Assembly: GCA_902543185.1 (NCBI GenBank)
Contig: CACBXB010000004.1
Coordinates: forward strand, 1 to 64,000
DNA: 64,000 nt
From: Paracoccaceae bacterium
GTDB taxonomy: Bacteria > Pseudomonadota > Alphaproteobacteria > Rhodobacterales > Rhodobacteraceae
Reading direction: 5' to 3'
Part shown: positions 17,821 through 26,871 of the stretch, piece by piece
How positions within the stretch are numbered: the first letter of the stretch is position 1
How the letters are laid out: the number at the start of each line of letters is the position of its first letter
Program-made: the position numbers and the translations under genes
Notes under the pieces: model-generated
Seen by the model: the letters and a program-made list of their open reading frames with translations, nothing else
What the model was told of the DNA's origin: nothing
The model's database searches: none

Positions 17821-18633
17821 ATGTCTGTTTGTCAGAGTTTAAATTCCGCAGAGATTAAAAGTATAATAGATACTGCTAATGCTATGGCAGATGTTGCAAG
17901 AGAAGTTATACTTCCTCGCTTTAGATCGAATTCGTTAGTAGCTGAGAACAAGAGTTTGCATAGTTTTGACCCTGTTACTGATGCAGATAAAGTTGCCGAA
18001 AAAGTAATGATTAATGAATTGCAGAAAAGACGTCCAACTGATGGTGTTTTTGGTGAAGAGTTTGGTGAATTAAACGGTGAAAGTTTGTATCGATGGGTAT
18101 TGGACCCAATAGATGGAACTAGAGCATTTATTGCAGGTGCTCCTACATGGGGTGTGCTTATTTCTTTGGAGAAGATAGGTGCAGGCCCAATATTCGGAAT
18201 TATTGATCAGCCCTATATTGGCGAAAGGTTTTTTGGAGGGCTTGGTCTGGCCGAATACAAAAAGCATGATGAAAGTATAAAATTGAAAACTAGTGATGTA
18301 GAGGAAATTGAGAATGCAATTCTACTTTCGACTTTCCCTGAAATTGGAACTGAAAAAGATAGGAAAGCTTTCGAAAGGGTTTCTGAAAATGCTAAACTCA
18401 CTAGGTATGGTCTTGACTGCTATGGGTATGCCCTCGTGGCAATGGGTACAGCTGACCTGGTAATTGAAGCGGGTTTGAGTATCTATGATATTCAAGCGCC
18501 CGCTTGCGTGATCGAGGCAGCCGGCGGTGTTGTTACCAACTGGGATGGGAAGCCAGCCAGTAATGGAGGTCGTATTATTGCCGCATCAAACGAAAAGTTA
18601 CACAAGAATGCCCTAGAGCAATTAAATTCATGA
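17821..18633 (+). CDS. hisN: Histidinol-phosphatase, inositol-monophosphatase family
   Basis: 270 aa. Metal and catalytic motifs of the IMPase family are complete: SFDPVTDADKVAE, GEEFGE (Glu79-Glu80) and WVLDPIDGTRAFIAG (Asp95, Asp98), plus a C-terminal Asp in YDIQAP. RAFIAGAPTWG after the DPIDGT motif is typical of the histidinol-phosphatase (HisN) subgroup rather than true inositol phosphatases. It would remove phosphate from L-histidinol phosphate in histidine synthesis. The ATG at 17821 follows a weak AGGG site. An imperfect inverted repeat AGCACTC/GGGTGCT overlaps that leader. Confidence 0.83.
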   Translation: MSVCQSLNSAEIKSIIDTANAMADVAREVILPRFRSNSLVAENKSLHSFDPVTDADKVAEKVMINELQKRRPTDGVFGEEFGELNGESLYRWVLDPIDGTRAFIAGAPTWGVLISLEKIGAGPIFGIIDQPYIGERFFGGLGLAEYKKHDESIKLKTSDVEEIENAILLSTFPEIGTEKDRKAFERVSENAKLTRYGLDCYGYALVAMGTADLVIEAGLSIYDIQAPACVIEAAGGVVTNWDGKPASNGGRIIAASNEKLHKNALEQLNS

Positions 18634-18742
18634 TTGTTTTTAATCTAGCTTAAGATATCAAATAAATAGCCAATTGGCAGGTGAATATAGGTATTTGGTG
18701 ATTCTGACTTTTTTGGGCTATTGCCGTCTGGATTTTAATTTA

Positions 18743-19306
18743 ATGATGCAAGAATTGAAAAAGAAAGTTCGTAAAGAAGCCTTTATTAATAGGGAGAAGG
18801 CATTTGCCGCTGACATTGGAAACTCAGCGTCGTTGCTTTCTTCTGTCTTAGCTGGTTATCGAGGGGTTCCAATTGCAGGTTATTTACCTATCAAAACGGA
18901 AATCAATCCTTTGTCTGCAATGGAAGAGGCATCTGCACATAGTTTAGTGGGAGTACCGGTTATCCAGGGAAATTCAAAACCACTTAAGTTTTCAGGATGG
19001 GAACCGGGTTGTCATCTTAAAAAAGGTCCTTTTGATGTCCAAATACCAGTCAATTCAAATTATTTTGTTCCTGAAGTTTTAATAATCCCAATGGTCGGTT
19101 TTGATCGAAAAGGTGGGAGATTGGGATACGGAGGAGGTTTTTATGATAGGACCTTGGAACATTTGCGATCCAGACACGCCACCTTAGCAATTGGATTTGC
19201 TTACTCGGAACAGGAATTTGAAAATTTACCCTTGGAACCCACAGATCAAAAATTGGATATTATCATAACTCAAAGAGAGATTATCGAATTTAAACATTCT
19301 AAATAA
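18743..19306 (+). CDS. 5-formyltetrahydrofolate cyclo-ligase
   Basis: 187 aa from the ATG at 18743, chosen because homologs begin with a helix like MMQELKKKVRKEAF; an upstream in-frame TTG would add 23 residues that do not resemble the family. The C-terminal signature PMVGFDRKGGRLGYGGGFYDR binds ATP and folate. The enzyme converts 5-formyl-THF to 5,10-methenyl-THF using ATP. The ribosome site is weak. It follows hisN by 109 bases, and the YmdB-like gene follows closely, a known pairing in alphaproteobacteria. Confidence 0.88.
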   Translation: MMQELKKKVRKEAFINREKAFAADIGNSASLLSSVLAGYRGVPIAGYLPIKTEINPLSAMEEASAHSLVGVPVIQGNSKPLKFSGWEPGCHLKKGPFDVQIPVNSNYFVPEVLIIPMVGFDRKGGRLGYGGGFYDRTLEHLRSRHATLAIGFAYSEQEFENLPLEPTDQKLDIIITQREIIEFKHSK

Positions 19307-19344
19307 ACTCTTGAATTTTTTTATTTCTTCTATAGGTGATAGCG

Positions 19345-20151
19345 ATGAAAATCTTGTTTCTTGGAGACATAGTTGGTCGTTCCGGCCGATCCGCTGTGAT
19401 TAACAACCTTCCTGCGATTATTAAAACAAATAAGATAGATTTTTCAATTGTTAACGCTGAAAATGCGACAAGTGGGATGGGTTTAAGCGTGAAACATGCA
19501 AAAGAAATTCTAGAAAATGGAGCAGATTGCATTACGTTGGGAGATCATGCTTTTGATCAAAAAGACATGCTACAATTTATCGAAGTAGAGCATAGAATTT
19601 TAAGGCCTTTGAATTTCTCCAAATCAGCGCCTGGCAAGGGTTCAAACATATATGCTGACAAAAGAGGTAGAAAAATATTGGTTTCACAAATTTTAGGCCA
19701 AGTTTTTATGAAGCGACCGTTCGATGATCCATTTTCTCAAATAGATGGAATTTTAAGCAAAAATATATTGGGAGGTAGGGTGCAAGCATCTCTAATAGAT
19801 ATTCACTGTGAGGCGACTTCTGAAAAAATGGCGTTTGGTCATTTTTGTGATGGTCGGGTTTCTGCGGTTATTGGAACACACACTCACGTCCCTACATCTG
19901 ATGCCATGATCTTACCGAATGGGACTGCTTATCAATCGGATGCTGGAATGTGCGGAAATTTTAATAGTGTTATAGGTATGGACAAGTCGGAACCCCTAAG
20001 GCGTTTTGTAACGGGCATGTCAAAAGAGCGCTTTACGCCAGCTGATGGTGAAGGAACTGTCTGTGGCGCAATAATAGAAACAGACGATAAATCGGGATTG
20101 GCTAACTCGATCGAAATGCTGCGTTTGGGCGGCTGTCTTCGTTCAACATAG
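19345..20151 (+). CDS. TIGR00282/YmdB-like metallophosphoesterase
   Basis: 268 aa from the ATG at 19345, which has AGGTGA five bases upstream; a GTG three codons earlier overlaps that ribosome site and is less likely. Metal-binding motifs are in order: FLGDIVGRSGR, NAENAT, TLGDHAFDQ, IDIHCEATSEK and GTHTHVPTSD. Family members such as YmdB are calcineurin-like phosphoesterases that hydrolyse 2',3'-cyclic nucleotides. It lies 38 bases after the folate enzyme and 5 bases before a DMT transporter. Confidence 0.87.
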   Translation: MKILFLGDIVGRSGRSAVINNLPAIIKTNKIDFSIVNAENATSGMGLSVKHAKEILENGADCITLGDHAFDQKDMLQFIEVEHRILRPLNFSKSAPGKGSNIYADKRGRKILVSQILGQVFMKRPFDDPFSQIDGILSKNILGGRVQASLIDIHCEATSEKMAFGHFCDGRVSAVIGTHTHVPTSDAMILPNGTAYQSDAGMCGNFNSVIGMDKSEPLRRFVTGMSKERFTPADGEGTVCGAIIETDDKSGLANSIEMLRLGGCLRST

Positions 20152-20156
20152 ATTAC

Positions 20157-21035
20157 ATGACTTCAATCTGGCCCTTTATGGTGTTGGTCTTGCTCGGTTG
20201 TGGCTGGGGTTTAACTATTCCTTTAACTGTAATTGCTGTAAAAACTGGTTTGGGTCATTTAGGAATAATCTTTTGGCAGTTTTTCATTGTCATGGTTTTA
20301 TTTGGCTTAAGACAAATTTTTTTAAAAAATCAACTATCTCTTGCTAGAAGTTCCCTGCAAATATTCTGTGTGATCGCCTTCATTGGAACAATATTTCCTA
20401 ATTCAGCCTCCTTAATTGCGGCATCCTATCTGCCAGGAGGAGTCCTTTCAATTTTAATTGCTACAGTACCGATGTTTGCATTCCCTATTGCTTTGTTTTT
20501 GGGAATAGATAAGTTCGAATTTTTACGCGTACTAGGAATTATTTTTGGTTTTCTGGGAGTTTATTTATTGATTGCTCCTGAAGCAGCACTGCCAGATCCT
20601 AGTGTTATTTGGGTTATTCCGATAGCGCTTATAGCGCCAATTTTTTATGGTCTGGAAGGTAATTTTGTTGCTAAGTTTGGTACTGGCAATAGCTCTCCTA
20701 TTGAGGTGCTGTTAGGGGCTTCAATAATAGGGTGTTTTGTTACGTTTCCACTAGCGATCTTGTCCAACCAATTTGTAAATCCCTTTGTCCCATGGACTTC
20801 GGCTCACTACGCATTAGTTCTTTCATCCATAATTCATGGCATAGTGTACGCAACTTACGTTTGGTTGATAAGCAAAGTAGGCGTGGTATTTTCGGCACAA
20901 GTCAGCTATTTTGTCACACTGGCAGGGGTATTATGGTCTACAGTCATATTAGATGAAGTACATTCAAAGTTCATTTGGATATCTTTAACATGCATGATTT
21001 TAGGTATGGCTTTAGTCAAACCCAGATCTCATTAG
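20157..21035 (+). CDS. EamA/DMT family transporter
   Basis: 292 aa, about ten transmembrane segments arranged as two EamA halves (about 10-140 and 155-290). GGVLSILIATVPMFAFPIALFLG is the conserved end of the first half. Family members export amino acids or other small metabolites; the substrate is not predictable. The ATG follows the preceding stop by five bases, so it is likely co-transcribed with the phosphoesterase gene. Confidence 0.85.
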   Translation: MTSIWPFMVLVLLGCGWGLTIPLTVIAVKTGLGHLGIIFWQFFIVMVLFGLRQIFLKNQLSLARSSLQIFCVIAFIGTIFPNSASLIAASYLPGGVLSILIATVPMFAFPIALFLGIDKFEFLRVLGIIFGFLGVYLLIAPEAALPDPSVIWVIPIALIAPIFYGLEGNFVAKFGTGNSSPIEVLLGASIIGCFVTFPLAILSNQFVNPFVPWTSAHYALVLSSIIHGIVYATYVWLISKVGVVFSAQVSYFVTLAGVLWSTVILDEVHSKFIWISLTCMILGMALVKPRSH

Positions 21036-21138
21036 TATGGATTTTAGAGAGGCTGTTATTGATTATTTTGGGTTTATCTGTCTTGCTCACAGCCGAATGA
21101 AATATTAATAAAGACAAGTAATTCGTTTGGGAGGTTCT

Positions 21139-21885
21139 ATGGCAGGTCATTCAAAATGGGCAAATATCCAGCATAGAAAAGGCAGGCAAGATGCTGCTCG
21201 CTCCAAGCTTTTTTCAAAATTGTCAAAAGAGATTACAGTTGCTGCTAAAATGGGTGATCCCGATCCAGAAAAAAACCCTCGTTTGAGACTAGCTGTCAAA
21301 GAGGCTAAACAAAATTCAGTTCCAAAAGATGTAATTGAAAGAGCTATTAAAAAATCGACTGCAGGAGACGGTGACGATTACGAAGAAATAAGATACGAGG
21401 GTTATGGGCCAAATGGTATAGCTGTCATAGTCGAAGCGATGACAGATAACAAAAATCGCACAGCATCTAATGTGCGATCAATTTTTTCTAAAAATGGAGG
21501 CAATCTGGGAGAGACGGGATCCGTCGGTTTTATGTTTGAGCGTAAAGGGGAAATAATATTTCCTTTGGAGATTGGAGACGAAGATACTGTGATGATGGCT
21601 GCCATCGAGTCTGGAGCCGAGGATGTTGAAAGCTCTGAAGATGGACATATCATTTGGTGTATTGATACAAATTTAAGTGATGTTGTCGCTGTTTTAGAAA
21701 ATGAATTAGGAGAGAGCCAATCGACTAAATTAGTTTGGAAGCCTAATACCACAACTGAACTAGATTTAGAGGGTATGCAAAAACTTGTGAAGTTAGTTGA
21801 CGCACTTGAAGATGATGACGACGTTCAACGTGTTACAACGAATTTTGAAATCAACGATGAGGTAATGTCTCAGATATCGCAATGA
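21139..21885 (+). CDS. yebC: YebC/PmpR family transcriptional or translational regulator
   Basis: 248 aa from the ATG at 21139, which has GGGAGG five bases upstream and gives the family start [15 protein letters not shown]; a TTG four codons earlier is rejected. The three-domain TACO1/YebC protein continues with [21 protein letters not shown] and [12 protein letters not shown]. Members have been described as DNA-binding regulators and, more recently, as factors that relieve ribosome stalling at proline-rich stretches. The stop overlaps the next gene by 4 bases (ATGA). Confidence 0.95.
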   Translation: MAGHSKWANIQHRKGRQDAARSKLFSKLSKEITVAAKMGDPDPEKNPRLRLAVKEAKQNSVPKDVIERAIKKSTAGDGDDYEEIRYEGYGPNGIAVIVEAMTDNKNRTASNVRSIFSKNGGNLGETGSVGFMFERKGEIIFPLEIGDEDTVMMAAIESGAEDVESSEDGHIIWCIDTNLSDVVAVLENELGESQSTKLVWKPNTTTELDLEGMQKLVKLVDALEDDDDVQRVTTNFEINDEVMSQISQ

Positions 21886-22478
21886 ATACTTTTCTAGCGG
21901 GGTTTGGTTTAGGACTTTCTTTAATTGTAGCGATTGGTGCTCAAAATGCTTTCATTCTAAGGGCCGGTTTGCTAAGGCAACATGTTTTTATTTTATGTTC
22001 TGTGTGTGCTGTCTCGGATGCGTTACTAATTGCGGCGGGTGTTTCTGGTCTAGGAGTGCTTGTGAGTAAAGCCCCAGTCTTTTTGTCTTTTATGAAATAT
22101 GGAGGTGCAGCATTTCTTTTTGTCTATGGGGTTCGATCTCTCCTAAACTCCTTTAGGGGTGGGCGATTTCTGTTGGCTAAAGGTGAAGTGGGATCTTTGA
22201 GAGAGGCAGTTATAATATGTTTGCTATTAACTTGGCTTAATCCTCATGTTTACCTAGATACTGTTATACTTTTGGGTATTGCGTCCACACAGTATAGTGA
22301 AAATACCTACTTTGCAGCCGGCGCGATTACTGCGAGTTTTATATTTTTTTATTCGCTTGGCTTTGGAGCCAGATTATTGTCAAACTTTTTTGAGCACTCA
22401 TTTTCATGGAAAATATTAGATGGAATTATTGGAATAGTTATGTGGAGTATTGCTTTTTCTCTTGTTTATAGAAGTTAA
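21882..22478 (+). CDS. LysE/ArgO family amino-acid exporter
   Basis: 198 aa with six hydrophobic segments. The start [27 protein letters not shown] is the LysE/ArgO signature, and [16 protein letters not shown] in the middle is the conserved NPH region. These proteins export basic amino acids such as arginine or lysine. The gene overlaps yebC by ATGA and is followed five bases later by a DMT transporter, forming a tight unit of an RNA/translation factor and two exporters. Confidence 0.88.
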   Translation: MNTFLAGFGLGLSLIVAIGAQNAFILRAGLLRQHVFILCSVCAVSDALLIAAGVSGLGVLVSKAPVFLSFMKYGGAAFLFVYGVRSLLNSFRGGRFLLAKGEVGSLREAVIICLLLTWLNPHVYLDTVILLGIASTQYSENTYFAAGAITASFIFFYSLGFGARLLSNFFEHSFSWKILDGIIGIVMWSIAFSLVYRS

Positions 22479-22483
22479 ATTTT

Positions 22484-23398
22484 ATGAACGAAAAAATAAC
22501 AAAACAAAAATCAAAAAATCTTACCGGCGTATTCTGGATGATCGTAACGGGGATATGTTTTCTTGGAGTAACCGCTCTGGTAAAATTTATGGGAACGCGA
22601 ATTCCGGCTGCTGAGGCCGCCTTTTTACGATATGCTCTTGGTCTAGTATTGCTTTTACCAATGCTGAAAGACTTTTCTCAGAATTTACCAAACCGAAAAC
22701 TGTCTATTTTATTTGCTGCTAGGGGTGTTTTTCATACGGTCGGGGTGGTGCTTTGGTTTTTTGCTATGTCAAGAATTCCATTAGCAGATGTGACAGCTAT
22801 GAATTACATGTCACCTATTTATGTGACACTTGGTGCTGCAATTTTCTTAGATGAACCTTTAGCTCTGCGCAGAATTTTAGCCATTCTACTTGCTATTGTT
22901 GGCGCATTTCTAATATTGAGGCCTGGCTTTCGAGAAGTAAGCATCGGCCATTTAGCAATGATTTTTACCGCAATATTTTTTGCTTTTTCATACTTGATTG
23001 CCAAACATACTAGTGGCGAAACGACTGCATCAGTCGTTGTGGTTATGCTTTCAATTTATGTAACGATCGGACTAGCACCTTTGGCATTTTTAAATTGGGT
23101 GACACCGACTTGGGTAGAACTAATTATACTTTTCGCCGTGGCTTGTTTCGCGACAGCTGGCCATTATACAATGACACTCGCATTCGCCGCAGCACCGATT
23201 TCGGTAACACAACCTGCCACTTTTCTCCAACTAGTTTGGGCTGTTCTCGTTGGATCCATTATTTTTAGTGAAGAAATTGACCTTTATGTGATTGGAGGAG
23301 GGGGGTTAATTCTTTGCTCAATTACATTTATGTCTTGGAGAGAAGCGGTTATAAAAAGAAAAGCAACAACACCTACAATGCCGCAAACAAAGGTTTAA
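22484..23398 (+). CDS. EamA/DMT family transporter
   Basis: 304 aa, ten predicted transmembrane segments in two EamA repeats. It shows AAFLRYALG, FARGVFHTVGVVLWFFAMSR-like and ADVTAMNYMSPIYVTLGAAIFLDE features common to the S-adenosylmethionine/riboflavin-type or drug/metabolite subgroup, substrate unknown. It resembles the DMT protein at 45685 more than the one at 20157 by eye. Its last 85 bases are overlapped by the next open frame in another phase. Confidence 0.85.
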   Translation: MNEKITKQKSKNLTGVFWMIVTGICFLGVTALVKFMGTRIPAAEAAFLRYALGLVLLLPMLKDFSQNLPNRKLSILFAARGVFHTVGVVLWFFAMSRIPLADVTAMNYMSPIYVTLGAAIFLDEPLALRRILAILLAIVGAFLILRPGFREVSIGHLAMIFTAIFFAFSYLIAKHTSGETTASVVVVMLSIYVTIGLAPLAFLNWVTPTWVELIILFAVACFATAGHYTMTLAFAAAPISVTQPATFLQLVWAVLVGSIIFSEEIDLYVIGGGGLILCSITFMSWREAVIKRKATTPTMPQTKV

Positions 23399-24027
23399 AG
23401 AAAATACAAACAGAAATAAAATTTGATCATTTTGCGATTGCAACAGAGGATTTAGAACAGACCGCTCAATATCTAGAAAAGATTCTAGAATATCCGCTGT
23501 CCACTGGTGGTGAGCATAAGATGTTTGGCACGCACAATCGGTTATTTCGACTAAGTGATGTTTACTTAGAATTGATTTCTAAAAATCCTCGTGCGAAATC
23601 TTTTCAGCAGCCAAGATGGTTTGATCTTGATAACTTTTCTGGCAAGCCGCGCATCATTACCTGGGTCGCTAATACCGATGATATTTTAGCTCTGTTGCCG
23701 AACATTTGGGATAATCCTGGTGAAATCAAAAAACTCTCTAGGGATGAACTTAGATGGGATTTTACTGTACCAAACAAAGGCAAAATGCCCATGGATGGAG
23801 CTGCTCCCGCTCTAATAAACTGGGGTTCTACTCAGCATCCTACTTTAAGTATGGATGATCATAGTTGTCGATTGGAGCGTTTTGTAATTAATACGCCTTT
23901 TGCTGGAGACTTGGCCCATATACTGAAAAAAATACTTTCTGACCACAGAATAGAAGTAAATTTTTCACAGCTTTTATCATTTGAAGCTTATATATCGACA
24001 CCTAAAGGAATAGTGGTTTTGGAATGA
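23314..24027 (+). CDS. Glyoxalase-like (VOC superfamily) protein, start uncertain
   Basis: Homology-like sequence begins at KFDHFAIATEDLEQTAQYLEKIL and continues with GGEHKMFGTHNRLFRL and VYLELI, the layout of glyoxalase-like domain proteins, with a second half for the paired beta-alpha-beta unit. No ATG lies near that start. The listed start is a TTG at 23314, nine bases after an unusually strong GGAGGAGGGGGG run, which would add about 36 residues and overlap the DMT gene by 85 bases. A second TTG at 23335 and a rare ATA near 23425 are the alternatives. Function unknown; metal-dependent ring opening or isomerisation is usual for the superfamily. It overlaps the following GNAT gene by ATGA. 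Confidence 0.7.
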   Translation: MLNYIYVLERSGYKKKSNNTYNAANKGLKKIQTEIKFDHFAIATEDLEQTAQYLEKILEYPLSTGGEHKMFGTHNRLFRLSDVYLELISKNPRAKSFQQPRWFDLDNFSGKPRIITWVANTDDILALLPNIWDNPGEIKKLSRDELRWDFTVPNKGKMPMDGAAPALINWGSTQHPTLSMDDHSCRLERFVINTPFAGDLAHILKKILSDHRIEVNFSQLLSFEAYISTPKGIVVLE

Positions 24028-24512
24028 AGGTTAGGCCTGCAAGATTTTCAGATAGTACTGAAATCGTAGAAATCTGGAATCCTTACATAAAAAAAACGTT
24101 TGTCACATTTAATGCTTCTGAAAAGACTCGAGAAGAAGTTTGCGACCTAATCAAAGATCGGCGCAATAATGGCCATGAATTTTGGGTAGCAAGTCAAGAT
24201 GATAAAATAATAGGATTTGCAAGTTATGATCAATTAAGAGCAGGAGTAGGGTACAGATATTCCATGGAGCATACAATTATTGTTTCGGAAAAACATAAGT
24301 CTTTAGGGGTTGGTAAAAATTTAATGGGCACCTTATGTGGTCATGCTAAGAGCCGAGGTATAAATTCGATGTGGGCTGGAGTGAGTTCTTTAAATGTTCC
24401 TGCGATCAAGTTTCATGAAAGCTTGGACTTTAAAACTGTCGCCAGGTTACCAGAAGTAGGTTATAAATTTGGCACTTTAGTAGATTTAGTTTTAATGCGT
24501 AAACTTCTATAA
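24024..24512 (+). CDS. GNAT family N-acetyltransferase (phosphinothricin-acetyltransferase-like)
   Basis: 162 aa. It shows RPARFSDSTEIVEIWNPYI at the start, the acetyl-CoA loop region VSEKHKSLGVGKNLM (about 94-108) and HESLDFKTVARLPEVGYKFG at the end, the pattern of the Pat/YncA subgroup that N-acetylates small amines such as methionine derivatives or phosphinothricin. Acceptor unknown. Translationally coupled to the VOC gene by a four-base overlap. Confidence 0.85.
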   Translation: MKVRPARFSDSTEIVEIWNPYIKKTFVTFNASEKTREEVCDLIKDRRNNGHEFWVASQDDKIIGFASYDQLRAGVGYRYSMEHTIIVSEKHKSLGVGKNLMGTLCGHAKSRGINSMWAGVSSLNVPAIKFHESLDFKTVARLPEVGYKFGTLVDLVLMRKLL

Positions 24513-24540
24513 TTAGTGTATCAAATTTAAGAATATAAGT

Positions 24541-25221
24541 ATGTCGATTTGGACCCGTATAATTAAAGCAATTGAGGCCCTAGCAAAAGGCGAAAGCTTA
24601 TCAGATGTGTTTGATAAGCTTAAAGCTCCACCAGAACGTTCAATAGCATTTACAATAGCTGTAATCGCCTTGGGAGCAAAAATGGCAAAGGCTGACGGTT
24701 ATGTGACACCGAGAGAAGTGAAGGCTTTTAGACAAGTGTTTCGGATTCCTACCGGCGAGGAAAGCAATGCTGCTCGGGTTTTCAACTTGGCTAGGCAAGA
24801 TGTTACTGGCTATGAGCTCTATGCAAAGAGAATTTCATCAATGTTTGGTCAAGGACATCAAACATTAATTGATCTATTAGAGGGCCTATTTCACATTGCT
24901 ACCGCCGATAATGATTATCATCCAAATGAAGATAAATTTCTATCAACAGTAGGTTCTATTTTTGGCCTCAAGGATGCTCAGTTCAAGGCTATTCGAGCCC
25001 GATGTGTTCCAAATATGGAACCGGATCCGTACACAGTATTAGGAGTGAAATTAAATGATGATTTTGAAAAAATAAGAGGTGCTTGGAGGGATTTAGTGCG
25101 TACTTATCACCCTGATCGAATGATAGCACGAGGACTACCGGAAGAAGCTATCAATCTTGCAGAAAAAAGGATTATTCAGATCAACAAAGCTTATGAAATT
25201 ATTAAAAAAGACTTTGTTTAA
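24541..25221 (+). CDS. TerB- and J-domain protein (DjlA-like)
   Basis: 226 aa. An N-terminal TerB-like helical domain (about 30-150), with an acidic metal-type TADNDYHPNEDKF motif, is joined to a C-terminal J domain (about 162-226) with the diagnostic His190-Pro191-Asp192 in TYHPDRM. It lacks the N-terminal membrane helix of enteric DjlA, so it is probably a soluble co-chaperone that stimulates a DnaK ATPase. The gene is convergent with ppx, 34 bases away. Confidence 0.88.
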   Translation: MSIWTRIIKAIEALAKGESLSDVFDKLKAPPERSIAFTIAVIALGAKMAKADGYVTPREVKAFRQVFRIPTGEESNAARVFNLARQDVTGYELYAKRISSMFGQGHQTLIDLLEGLFHIATADNDYHPNEDKFLSTVGSIFGLKDAQFKAIRARCVPNMEPDPYTVLGVKLNDDFEKIRGAWRDLVRTYHPDRMIARGLPEEAINLAEKRIIQINKAYEIIKKDFV

Positions 25222-25255
25222 TTAAATTCCTTGGCTTCGATGGAATTCAATTTTT

Positions 25256-26800
25256 CTATTCAGTTTTTATTTTGAAATCTTTTGCCTTAAGAGCATTAGC
25301 TAAAGAAAGGTACCGCGCTTCCGCAACTTCCCCAAATAAACTCTTGCCAATTGAATTAAGTTTTAGAGTTAAATGTTTGGATCTAGGTCTCCAATCCAAA
25401 TAGGCAGGTTGTTTGCTACCATTTACCCATAGCATCGCTCCTAATCGCATAGCTTTTCCAAGAACTTCGGCTTGTTGAACAAATCTTGGTTTCAGAAGAC
25501 AGACAAGATTTTCAAATTGAGATCCAGCAGGTTTACTTCTATAGCGGTACATAAGAGATATACCAAGAAAAATTCTTTCTGAGTGCTTTAGGCCTCCTAA
25601 ATTTGACCTTGTTGCATTATCAAAGCAAACCTCGGCTCTATAATCAGGATTTGCTCTCCAACTCACGTCATGCAAAAGACAAGCGGCGTGGATTAGGCGT
25701 TTTAATTCTTCGCTGGGTCTTGAAAATAATGGCATTACGAATTTGTAAAGATAGTTTCCAGTACCTGGCACACGCGCATCTTTTGCCTCTGAGAAATAAC
25801 AAGCTTCAATAAGAGGATCTCTGTCCCGCAACGCTTGTGGCATATTTTCGTATAATAAACCTTCGCGGATGCCGTAGCTGGAAATAGCTATATCCTTCGG
25901 CTTGAAAGAGCTAACGAGACGTGAAAGGATTTCGCAAGCGATTGGTACAAGATTAATTCTCGCTGAAGTAATCCCGCATTTTTTACGAATTTCTTCAAGT
26001 TCACTAGTTTCAATAAACTTAATTGTTTTTTTAACTGAACTGAGCGAAATTCGGTATTCGTGCAAAACATGTAGTGGGTAACCTCTGCGCAACATATCTA
26101 TTTTTGCAAAGGCTCTCCAAGAACCACCAACTAAAAAAAGCCTATTATGTTGTGGCCCCATTTCGTCTGCAAGTTTAGCCATGGTTGCTTTAATGTGTTG
26201 TTTGCGATTTTTTTTGCCACTCTTAAGTTCTTTTAGAATTAACGGCCCTAACTCTGAAGTTAAACATTTTCCTACAGTGCCTTCATTGATCTCTGCTAAT
26301 TCCATAGATGACCCGCCGAGATCGCAAACTAGTCCGTAAGCCCCGGGCCAACCTAGCATCACCCCTTGTGCCGAGAGGCGTGCCTCCTCAATGCCATCAA
26401 TAATATTTATCTCTTTTCCCGTTTTTCTTCTAATTTCATCACAGAATAATAAGCCATCAGAGGCTGACCTTACTGCTGCTGTTGCAATTAAGGTTAATTG
26501 GGGGACTTCCATGGCGTGGGCCATATTTACAAACCGTTCAATTGCAGAAATTGCTCTTAAACTGCCTTCTGCATGAAGTCTTCCAGAGTGAACTAGCCCT
26601 GAGCCCAAGCCGCATAAAATCTTTTCATTAAAAAAATACGATGGTGATCTGGCCGCTCCATCAAATATTACCATTCGTACTGAATTAGACCCAATGTCGA
26701 TAACGCCTAGTTTTCTTAGGTAGTGAAGGGCTCCAGTTTCAGGAGTTTTTGTTTTACTATAACCAAAAAAAGGTTCAAAATCTTGCAAGATTTCTACCAT
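25256..26800 (-). CDS. ppx: Ppx/GppA family exopolyphosphatase
   Basis: 514 aa. The acetate-kinase-type fold starts with GVIDIGSNSVRMVIFDG (about 32-48) and has VCDLGGSSMELAEI for phosphate binding in the second lobe. The C-terminal third (about 320-514) contains an HD-like region with LIHAACLLHDVSW. The family hydrolyses polyphosphate from chain ends and/or pppGpp. In relatives I recall, a polyphosphate kinase gene lies between hda and ppx; here ppx follows hda directly with a 71-base gap and no ppk. An N-terminal extension of about 30 residues precedes the core. Confidence 0.88.
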   Translation of the reverse strand: MVEILQDFEPFFGYSKTKTPETGALHYLRKLGVIDIGSNSVRMVIFDGAARSPSYFFNEKILCGLGSGLVHSGRLHAEGSLRAISAIERFVNMAHAMEVPQLTLIATAAVRSASDGLLFCDEIRRKTGKEINIIDGIEEARLSAQGVMLGWPGAYGLVCDLGGSSMELAEINEGTVGKCLTSELGPLILKELKSGKKNRKQHIKATMAKLADEMGPQHNRLFLVGGSWRAFAKIDMLRRGYPLHVLHEYRISLSSVKKTIKFIETSELEEIRKKCGITSARINLVPIACEILSRLVSSFKPKDIAISSYGIREGLLYENMPQALRDRDPLIEACYFSEAKDARVPGTGNYLYKFVMPLFSRPSEELKRLIHAACLLHDVSWRANPDYRAEVCFDNATRSNLGGLKHSERIFLGISLMYRYRSKPAGSQFENLVCLLKPRFVQQAEVLGKAMRLGAMLWVNGSKQPAYLDWRPRSKHLTLKLNSIGKSLFGEVAEARYLSLANALKAKDFKIKTE

Positions 26801-26871
26801 AAAGCTTTTCCTGAAAATGTATAAATATCAGAGTCGTATTAAAAGGCATATTTATGCGTAAATGAAAGGGT

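Noticed and set aside
18634-18742. Possible 6S RNA next to the 5-formyl-THF ligase gene
   Set aside because: The gene pairing is known in other bacteria, but this gap is only 109 bases and shows no long hairpin with a central bulge.
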